Source: an uncultured Erysipelotrichaceae bacterium (GTDB taxonomy: Bacteria > Bacillota_I > Bacilli_A > RFN20 > CAG-826). Taken from it: 5,774 nucleotides of DNA. Positions 1 to 4,232 of this stretch are shown here, in pieces (position 1 is the stretch's first letter; each line of letters starts with the position of its first letter). Both the position numbers and the translations under genes were made by a program. Where the stretch lies: positions 1-5,774 of the forward strand of contig CADBDO010000056.1 in assembly GCA_902793515.1 (NCBI GenBank). The letters run 5' to 3'. The notes below the pieces were generated by a model. That model saw nothing but the letters and a program-made list of their open reading frames with translations. It ran no database searches and was not told the DNA's origin.

Positions 1-296
1 GCCTTATCGACATAGACGCCTTTGGCGTTCTTGAAATGATATTTGTAGCCTTGGTAGTTGTGTAAAGATGGGATGAAGATCTCCCAGGTTCCTGAATCGT
101 CGATGCGCTCCATCTTGTCGTGGGTGACGTCCCATCCGTTCCAGTCGCCGATGACGGAAACATCCTCAGCTAAAGGAGCGTATAACCTAAAGACAACACC
201 AGTGTTGGTGCCTCTTTTCTCGAAGTGAGCGCCGAAGAAACGATAGGCCTCAATGCTTTGACCCATTAAGAAATCGTAAAGAATTCCGAATGCCAT
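1..296 (-). CDS. glgB: 1,4-alpha-glucan branching enzyme, N-terminal part (runs off left edge)
   Basis: The minus strand from 296 reads 98 codons without a stop to the window edge. The protein begins MAFGILYDFLMGQSIEAYRF and continues with FFGAHF, then GVVFRLYAPLAEDVSVIGDW followed by NGWD, then GTWEIFIPSL and YKYHFKNAKGVYVDKA. This is the N-terminal CBM48/isoamylase-N beta-sandwich of glycogen branching enzymes; the AYxFxGAHF, FRxYAP and VSVIGDWNGWD stretches are typical of GlgB. The family makes alpha-1,6 branches in glycogen in the cytoplasm by cutting and transferring alpha-1,4 glucan chains. The GH13 catalytic barrel lies outside the window, so catalytic residues cannot be checked. The N-terminus is short, lacking the extra N1 domain of the E. 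coli enzyme. The start is supported by AAAGGGAG (complement of 305-312), 8 bases before the ATG. It is transcribed divergently from ackA. A related alpha-amylase-family protein with CBM48 is a less likely alternative. Confidence 0.9.
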   Translation of the reverse strand, partial: MAFGILYDFLMGQSIEAYRFFGAHFEKRGTNTGVVFRLYAPLAEDVSVIGDWNGWDVTHDKMERIDDSGTWEIFIPSLHNYQGYKYHFKNAKGVYVDK

Positions 297-323
297 AGTC
301 GTTTCTCCCTTTCTTAAGCCACA

Positions 324-352
324 ATTATAAGTTACAAGTTTCTTTTAGAAAA
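324..352 (-). promoter_or_regulatory. Probable glgB promoter
   Basis: Read on the minus strand, a perfect TATAAT -10 box (complement of 324-329) lies 17 bases downstream of TTTTCT (complement of 347-352), a weak -35 matching the consensus at three of six positions. Transcription would start near 316-318, about 20 bases ahead of the glgB start codon and just upstream of its ribosome site. The -10 is convincing; the -35 is not, so either an activator helps or the assignment is approximate. Confidence 0.6.
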
Positions 353-356
353 GAAA
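339..356. repeat. 8-bp inverted repeat in the glgB/ackA divergent promoter region
   Basis: TTTCTTTT (339-346) and AAAAGAAA (349-356) are perfect inverted copies separated by AG. The repeat covers the putative glgB -35 box and lies about 20 bp upstream of the ackA -35. It could be an operator able to affect one or both divergent genes. It is built only of A/T-rich polypurine and polypyrimidine runs, so a chance origin is quite possible. Confidence 0.35.
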
Positions 357-376
357 AAGACAATTATTTGTTTCCT

Positions 377-405
377 TTGCCCTTAGGCTTTACTTAGAGT
401 AAAAT
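377..405 (+). promoter_or_regulatory. Probable sigma-A-type promoter of the ackA-nrnA operon
   Basis: TTGCCC (377-382) and TAAAAT (400-405) are separated by exactly 17 bases and match the -35 and -10 consensus at four and five of six positions. Transcription would start around 412, giving a short leader of about 22 bases that contains the AAGAGGT ribosome site (419-425). No riboswitch-sized leader is possible here. Confidence 0.7.
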
Positions 406-433
406 CTTTCTCGGTTAAAAGAGGTAATTCACT

Positions 434-1633
434 ATGTCAAAATGCATGGCAGTCAATGCCGGAAGCTCTTCCATCAAGTACAAACTCTACGAGATGCCAG
501 AAGAGAAAGTTATTTGTTCAGGTTTGGTCGAGAGAATCGGCCACGATGACGGACACTTCGTCATCAAGTTCAACGGCGAGAAGAAAGAGGAAGTCCTCCC
601 TCTCCCAGATCACTCTGTCGGTGTCGCGCGCATCCTCAAGGCCCTTCTCGAGTTCAACATCATCAAATCCTATGACGAGATCAAAGCCGTCGGCCACCGC
701 GTCGTCCAAGGTGGAAAATACTTCAGCAAATCCGCTTATTTTAATAAGGATACCGAAGAGAAGATCACCAAGCTCATCCCGCTTGACCCTCTCCACGCTC
801 CAGCCCACTTAATGGGTTTCCACGCTTTCAAAGACGCCCTTCCTGAGGCCACTGCCATCGCCGTCTTCGATACCGCTTTCCATCAGAGCATGGAACCAGA
901 GGACTACATCTTCCCAATCCCATACGAGTTCACCGAGAAATACGATTGCCGTAGATACGGTGCTCATGGCACTTCCCATAACTTCATCGCCATCGAAGGC
1001 GAGAAATACGTCAAGGATTCCAAAGAGAAGAGAATCATCTCCTGCCACCTTGGCTCCGGCGCTTCCCTTTGCGCCATCAAGAATGGCAAGTGCGTCGCCA
1101 CTTCCATGGGTCTCACCCCTCTTGGCGGAATCATGATGGGCACCCGTTCCGGTGACATCGACCCATCCGTCTATTACTATCTTTGCGACGAAGCCAAGCT
1201 CCCATATGACGAGGTTTACGATATCCTCAACAAAAAGAGCGGATTCTTAGGCGTCAGCGGTATCTCTAACGACACCCGCGACGTTGAGGAAGCCGCCAGC
1301 AAAGGAAACGAAAGAGCTAAGCTCTCAATTGCTCTTTGGGCCAGAAGAGTCGCTGACTATATCGGCTCCTATTACGTCCGCCTCGGTGGCGCTGACCTCA
1401 TCGCCTTCACCGCAGGTGTCGGTGAGAATTCCGCGCTCTTCCGTGCGGAAGTCCTTAAGAGAATTGAAGAATCTCTTGCACTTAAGATCGATTACGAGAA
1501 GAATAATGAACTTCACGGAAAAGAAGGACTCATCTCCAAGGAAGGCTCCGCCATCAAAGTGGCCGTCATCCCAACCGACGAGGAAGTCATGATCGCCCGT
1601 GATTGCATGAAGGCCTTAGAAGGAACCCTCTAA
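434..1633 (+). CDS. ackA: Acetate kinase
   Basis: 399 residues, the normal length for the ASKHA-fold acetate kinase, which converts acetyl phosphate plus ADP to acetate plus ATP in the cytoplasm. All landmarks are visible: VNAGSSSIK at 7-15 (first family signature), HRVVQGG at 88-94 with the substrate arginine R89, FDTAFH at 145-150 with the catalytic aspartate D146, YGAHGTSH at 175-182 with H178, the phosphate-binding CHLGSGAS at 204-211, GLTPLGGIMMGTRSGDIDPS at 226-245 (second signature, with R238), FTAGVGENS at 325-333, and the C-terminal metal-site glutamates in TDEEV at 381-385. The start has AAGAGGT 8 bases upstream and its own promoter. The stop overlaps the next gene's start as TAATG, so the two are co-transcribed. 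A phosphoketolase gene 2.6 kb downstream supplies its substrate. No defects are seen; a propionate or butyrate kinase is unlikely given the close match to AckA motifs. Confidence 0.97.
   Translation: MSKCMAVNAGSSSIKYKLYEMPEEKVICSGLVERIGHDDGHFVIKFNGEKKEEVLPLPDHSVGVARILKALLEFNIIKSYDEIKAVGHRVVQGGKYFSKSAYFNKDTEEKITKLIPLDPLHAPAHLMGFHAFKDALPEATAIAVFDTAFHQSMEPEDYIFPIPYEFTEKYDCRRYGAHGTSHNFIAIEGEKYVKDSKEKRIISCHLGSGASLCAIKNGKCVATSMGLTPLGGIMMGTRSGDIDPSVYYYLCDEAKLPYDEVYDILNKKSGFLGVSGISNDTRDVEEAASKGNERAKLSIALWARRVADYIGSYYVRLGGADLIAFTAGVGENSALFRAEVLKRIEESLALKIDYEKNNELHGKEGLISKEGSAIKVAVIPTDEEVMIARDCMKALEGTL
1618..1624 (+). promoter_or_regulatory. Ribosome site inside ackA that fixes the nrnA start
   Basis: AGAAGGA lies in the last codons of ackA and is 8 bases ahead of the ATG at 1633. 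That is ideal spacing and supports the ATG overlapping the ackA stop over the in-frame TTG at 1603, which would lengthen the overlap to 31 bases. The stop/start overlap suggests re-initiation, that is, translational coupling. Confidence 0.75.
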
Positions 1634-2631
1634 TGAAACTTGACCCACTCATCAAAGCCTACGCCCTAGAGCATAAGAAAGAGTTCTCTCTTTTTAAGCA
1701 AGCCATCAAAAGGTATGACAGAATTGCGATATTCCGCCATATCAGGCCTGACTTTGACGCGATGGGAACCCAGATGGGTCTATACACTTTCATCAAGGAC
1801 AACTTCCCAGAGAAGGAAGTCCATTTCCTTGGTGACAACCACGTCAACTACACCCCTCGCATCTTCCCAGAGACCGAGAGGCTGAACGAAAGTTGGTTCA
1901 AAGAACCATTCCTTGCCATCGTCTGCGATGTCGGAGACCATGAAAGGATTGCCGATCCTCGTTACAGGTATGCCTCTTATATCTGCAAAGTCGACCACCA
2001 CCCATTCATCAAAGAGATCGCCAAACACCCAATCCTCGATATCAATAAGCCTGCCGCCGCTGAGCTCATGTGCGACATCCTTCTTTCTTGGGAAGGAACG
2101 CGTCTCTCGAAAGAGGCTGCAAGGTATTTTTACATCGGAATTGTTGGGGATTCTGGACGATTCCAGTACCGCAATACCTCTGGTCATACCTTCGCGGTGG
2201 CCAAGGCTCTTATCGATACAGGCATCGACATCAACTCCATCTACCTTGAGATGTACGAAAGAAGTCTCGAGGACCTCAAGTGCGAAGCCTATATCCTCTC
2301 GAATTTCCATGTCTCACCTCACGGAGTCGCCTACTACATTCTTAGTGATGACACACTCCATGAACTCGGCATCACCCGCGAGCAAGGCAAGGACAACGTC
2401 AACATGTTCAGCAACATCGCGGGCGTTAATGCATGGTGCTCAGTGACCGAGGACAAATCGAGCGTCAAAGACTATTGTTGGAGAGTCTCGATCCGTTCAA
2501 AAGAGAAGGATATCTCGAAGGTTGCGAACGTTTGGAGAGGCGGAGGCCACGCCCAAGCAAGCGGGGCCAAAGTCAAATCGCTTGAGGAACTCCCGCTCCT
2601 CATCGCCGACCTCGACGCTTTGTTCGCTTAA
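1633..2631 (+). CDS. nrnA: DHH/DHHA1 phosphoesterase, NrnA-type oligoribonuclease / pAp phosphatase
   Basis: 332 residues from the ATG at 1633, close to the usual 310-330 for NrnA (YtqI) proteins, which degrade 2-5-nt RNA fragments and dephosphorylate pAp to AMP with Mn2+. The DHH domain shows FRHIRPDFDAMGTQ (35-47; H36, D40 and D42 as metal ligands), CDVGDHERI (98-106; D99), KVDHHPF (119-125; the DHH triad at 121-123) and YIGIVGDSGRFQY (167-179; D173). The DHHA1 substrate-binding domain ends with WRGGGHAQASGA (301-312), the glycine-rich nucleotide-binding loop. No signal peptide or membrane segment is present, so it is cytoplasmic and not GdpP-like. It overlaps the ackA stop by one base and shares its promoter; a strong terminator follows. 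The metabolic link to ackA is not obvious and it may simply be a conserved housekeeping neighbour. The family is certain; exact substrate (nanoRNA, pAp or cyclic-dinucleotide products) is inferred. Confidence 0.88.
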   Translation: MKLDPLIKAYALEHKKEFSLFKQAIKRYDRIAIFRHIRPDFDAMGTQMGLYTFIKDNFPEKEVHFLGDNHVNYTPRIFPETERLNESWFKEPFLAIVCDVGDHERIADPRYRYASYICKVDHHPFIKEIAKHPILDINKPAAAELMCDILLSWEGTRLSKEAARYFYIGIVGDSGRFQYRNTSGHTFAVAKALIDTGIDINSIYLEMYERSLEDLKCEAYILSNFHVSPHGVAYYILSDDTLHELGITREQGKDNVNMFSNIAGVNAWCSVTEDKSSVKDYCWRVSIRSKEKDISKVANVWRGGGHAQASGAKVKSLEELPLLIADLDALFA

Positions 2632-2633
2632 GC

Positions 2634-2668
2634 AAAGGGCTGTCAAAATGACAGTCCTTTTTCTTTTC
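2634..2668 (+). terminator. Intrinsic terminator of the ackA-nrnA operon
   Basis: AAAGGGCTGTCA (2634-2645) pairs with TGACAGTCCTTT (2649-2660) around an AAA loop: a 12-bp stem with one G-U pair, running into an interrupted T-rich tail (2658-2671). It starts three bases after the nrnA stop. The stem and tail are those of a strong rho-independent terminator, so the antiporter gene downstream should need its own promoter. Confidence 0.88.
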
Positions 2669-2701
2669 TTTGAAAAGGGTTTCATTTTCTATCGAAAGCA
2701 C

Positions 2702-2707
2702 TAAAAT
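2702..2707 (+). promoter_or_regulatory. Possible -10 box of the antiporter gene
   Basis: TAAAAT, the same -10 hexamer as proposed for ackA and xfp, ends 6 bases before the ATG at 2714. The best -35 at 17-base spacing is GTTTCA (2679-2684), three of six matches. If real, transcription would begin at or next to the start codon, giving a leaderless message; this agrees with the absence of a ribosome site. The weak -35 keeps confidence low. Confidence 0.35.
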
Positions 2708-2713
2708 ACTCTC

Positions 2714-3778
2714 ATGAGCGTTTTAACCGGATTAGCTGATTTACATGACTTTCCACTTATTCTTCTCTACGTCGTTACAGCTGCGATCGTAGTCTTTGTT
2801 TCGCTTAAATTAAGCGATTTCCTCAACATCATCGACAAAAAGAGCAACATCTCAGGGGCTTTCCTCGGCGGCGTTCTTCTTGCCGCGGTCACCTCTCTCC
2901 CAGAGCTCTTCTCGTCACTCACGGCGACCGTTTTCGTCAAGGACAACAACTACGTCCTTGGCAATGTCCTTGGAAGCAACCTCTTCAACATGATGATCTT
3001 CGCTCTCATCTTCTTCATCTTCTTTAAGAAGATGGTCGAGAAGAAGGTCTCGAAATACTTCCTCGTGAGCATGGCCTTCAGCGGCGCTCTATATGTCTTG
3101 ACCACCATCGCTGGCCTTATCTTCGTTCCTAATGGATGGATCCTTGGCTACTTCAACCCTGTGAGCATCCTCATCATCGCCGTCTACGTCATCTCGATCA
3201 TCAAGACTCCAAAGATCGAAGAGGCCGAGGAAGAAGAGGAGAAAGAAAGCAAAATCACCCTCAAAACCGCGGTCATTCTCTTCGTCGTCTTCGCCGTCGT
3301 CCTTGTTGCCGCTTCAATCTTCCTTACCTATCTCACCGACGCTATCAGCGTGAAATATAGCCTTGGCGCATCCTTTGGCGGCGCGCTCTTCCTTGGTGTT
3401 GCCACCTCTCTCCCAGAGCTCACCTCCACCATCAACCTCGCCAGAAAGAGGAACTTCCAAGCCGCTTATAGCGACCTTATCGGAAGCTGCATCTTCAACT
3501 TCCTCATCCTCACTTTCTCCGACGCCCTCTCATTTGGTTGCAAGACCAACGTCTACTTCTTCGACCAGAGCGCCTTCATGATGATCGTCTTTGGCGCGAT
3601 TGAATTCATCGCTTTGCTTATCGGCCTCATCCTTCTTATCAAGGGTGTCGACGGAAATAAGATCCAGAACAGAATCATCTTCTACGCGCTTGGAACCGTC
3701 CTTGTTGCCTCTTACGTCGCCTTCGTCGTTCTTAGCAACGTCAATTTAGGCCTTTCCTTCGCTCCATTCATCAAATAA
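2714..3778 (+). CDS. Ca2+/cation antiporter (CaCA) family, Na+/Ca2+ exchanger-like membrane protein
   Basis: 354 residues with about ten hydrophobic segments (roughly 14-33, 47-70, 82-104, 113-136, 145-163, 184-207, 217-240, 254-272, 284-310, 319-342), the usual size and fold of bacterial CaCA exchangers in the cytoplasmic membrane. Two alpha repeats carry the signatures: GAFLGGVLLAAVTSLPEL (48-65; ion-binding E64) with GNVLGSNLFN (83-92), and GASFGGALFLGVATSLPEL (218-236; E235) with SDLIGSCIFN (253-262). The halves are linked by a very acidic loop at 167-180 (EEAEEEEEKESK), as in the family. The second GNxxGSN motif is altered to SDxxGSC, which may change ion specificity. The likely role is export of Ca2+ or another cation against Na+ or H+; the ions cannot be told from sequence. 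No ribosome site is visible before the ATG, yet this is the only sensible start because the next methionine (93) lies past the first alpha repeat. Confidence 0.88.
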   Translation: MSVLTGLADLHDFPLILLYVVTAAIVVFVSLKLSDFLNIIDKKSNISGAFLGGVLLAAVTSLPELFSSLTATVFVKDNNYVLGNVLGSNLFNMMIFALIFFIFFKKMVEKKVSKYFLVSMAFSGALYVLTTIAGLIFVPNGWILGYFNPVSILIIAVYVISIIKTPKIEEAEEEEEKESKITLKTAVILFVVFAVVLVAASIFLTYLTDAISVKYSLGASFGGALFLGVATSLPELTSTINLARKRNFQAAYSDLIGSCIFNFLILTFSDALSFGCKTNVYFFDQSAFMMIVFGAIEFIALLIGLILLIKGVDGNKIQNRIIFYALGTVLVASYVAFVVLSNVNLGLSFAPFIK

Positions 3779-3785
3779 AAATCCC

Positions 3786-3808
3786 CCGCAAATCCTTAGC
3801 GGTTTTTT
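3786..3808 (+). terminator. Probable weak intrinsic terminator after the antiporter gene
   Basis: CCGC (3786-3789) pairs with GCGG (3799-3802), then six T residues (3803-3808). Inside the arms an A-A mismatch and two A-T pairs can extend the stem around a TCC loop. Upstream A residues (3777-3781) could also pair with the T run. It starts 7 bases past the antiporter stop. The GC stem is only 4 bp, so read-through is likely; the next start codon lies just 5 bases beyond the T run. Confidence 0.6.
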
Positions 3809-3813
3809 AGACC

Positions 3814-4101
3814 ATGGACAAAAAATCCAAGAAACACCTGATAAACAAGTACCTTTTCTTCAGCAAGAAATATGGCGCGACTTTGACGGTGTATGCAAGG
3901 ACCGATAAAAAGGCCATGGAGATCGTCGACATGGCGAATCTTTATAATGACGCCGAATGGTCTAAGTATGACGACAAGACAAAATTTAAGACCCAGGTCT
4001 TGATTGACGAAGATCCTGAGGAACTCGAAAAAGAAGAATACGAGATTGTCCTCACTGAGCTCGAAAAACGAAAAAAGCTCTTCATGGATACAAGAGCCTG
4101 A
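3814..4101 (+). CDS. Hypothetical 95-residue charged protein
   Basis: I do not recognise this protein. It is soluble-looking, with no signal peptide or membrane segment. The N-terminus is lysine-rich (MDKKSKKHLINKY), followed by a short hydrophobic strand-like stretch (GATLTVYAR, 21-29), a probable helix (KKAMEIVDMANLYNDAEW, 32-49), a second strand-like segment (KFKTQVLID, 57-65) and a glutamate/lysine-rich C-terminal helix (about 67-90). The order suggests a small alpha/beta fold, but that is inference. Codon use is less biased than in the neighbours (it uses CTG, ATA, GTG and AGG), which fits low expression. It is the only complete gene here ending in TGA. An in-frame TAG at 3808-3810 rules out an upstream start, and no ribosome site precedes the ATG. 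It is expressed, if at all, by read-through from the antiporter gene or as a leaderless message. The 95 uninterrupted codons and fit between flanking genes favour a real gene. Confidence 0.65.
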   Translation: MDKKSKKHLINKYLFFSKKYGATLTVYARTDKKAMEIVDMANLYNDAEWSKYDDKTKFKTQVLIDEDPEELEKEEYEIVLTELEKRKKLFMDTRA

Positions 4102-4109
4102 CTTCCCTA

Positions 4110-4127
4110 TTATAGGTTAACCTATAA
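4110..4127. promoter_or_regulatory. Perfect 18-bp palindrome upstream of xfp, candidate operator
   Basis: TTATAGGTTAACCTATAA is identical to its reverse complement. It starts 9 bases after the stop of the small gene and 38 bases before the proposed xfp -35. Its centre lies about 81-82 bp upstream of the predicted transcription start, a position more typical of an activator than of a simple repressor. As RNA it would give a 7-bp AU-rich stem without a T run, a poor terminator. A related inverted pair, ATAAACT (4124-4130) and AGTTTAT (4143-4149), overlaps its right edge, and TAACC recurs at 4138-4142. The cognate regulator is unknown. Confidence 0.6.
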
Positions 4128-4149
4128 ACTTAATTTGTAACCAGTTTAT

Positions 4150-4167
4150 CGACAAGCATGTCGTTTT
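4150..4167 (+). other. Small hairpin followed by TTTT (weak terminator or operator)
   Basis: CGACA (4150-4154) and TGTCG (4159-4163) form a 5-bp stem with an AGCA loop, followed by TTTT. It could end transcripts of the 95-residue gene, but the stem is short. It abuts and overlaps the xfp -35 box, so a regulatory role is equally possible. Confidence 0.3.
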
Positions 4168-4193
4168 ACTTCGTGCGTATTAGCGCGTAAAAT
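4165..4193 (+). promoter_or_regulatory. Probable sigma-A-type promoter of xfp
   Basis: TTTACT (4165-4170) and TAAAAT (4188-4193) are 17 bases apart and match consensus at four and five of six positions. The predicted start of transcription is about 4200. The -10 is identical to that proposed for ackA, whose product acts on the product of Xfp. A short inverted repeat, CGTA-N5-TACG (4186-4198), lies over the -10. Confidence 0.65.
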
Positions 4194-4199
4194 ATACGA

Positions 4200-4215
4200 C
4201 GCGGTGAGTACCGCG
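4200..4215 (+). promoter_or_regulatory. GC-rich hairpin at the predicted 5' end of the xfp mRNA
   Basis: CGCGGT (4200-4205) and ACCGCG (4210-4215) form a 6-bp stem with a GAGT loop. With the -10 box ending at 4193, transcription should start almost exactly at the first base of the stem. The hairpin ends 5 bases before the AGGAG ribosome site (4221-4225), which stays single-stranded. A 5'-terminal stem-loop like this is known in other bacteria to slow mRNA decay. No T run follows, so it is not a terminator. Confidence 0.5.
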
Positions 4216-4232
4216 CTTGCAGGAGTAAAGAT

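Noticed and set aside
1603..1635. Longer nrnA start at the TTG at 1603 (adds ten residues)
   Set aside because: It would overlap ackA by 31 bases using a rare start codon; the ATG at 1633 has an ideally spaced AGAAGGA and a typical TAATG junction.
1780..2310. 176-codon open frame on the minus strand inside nrnA
   Set aside because: It lies wholly within a gene with complete DHH/DHHA1 motifs, has no recognisable domain, and such antisense frames arise from the strong codon bias here.
1913..2446. 177-codon plus-strand frame overlapping nrnA
   Set aside because: It is a shifted frame of nrnA, very serine/threonine rich and low complexity, as expected from out-of-frame reading of C-ending codons.
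3200..3260. Purine-rich run (GAGGCCGAGGAAGAAGAG and following) as a regulatory or repeat element
   Set aside because: It simply encodes the acidic cytoplasmic loop between the two halves of the antiporter.
4099..4140. TGA as tryptophan (Mollicutes code), which would extend the 95-residue protein by 13 codons to the TAA at 4138
   Set aside because: All tryptophans in the large genes are TGG and no in-frame TGA occurs in roughly 1,700 codons, so the standard code fits better; the extension would also run through the palindrome.
4102..4232. Riboswitch or attenuator ahead of xfp
   Set aside because: The predicted leader is only about 33 bases with one hairpin and no T run; it is too short for a known riboswitch class, and the upstream structured DNA lies before the promoter.
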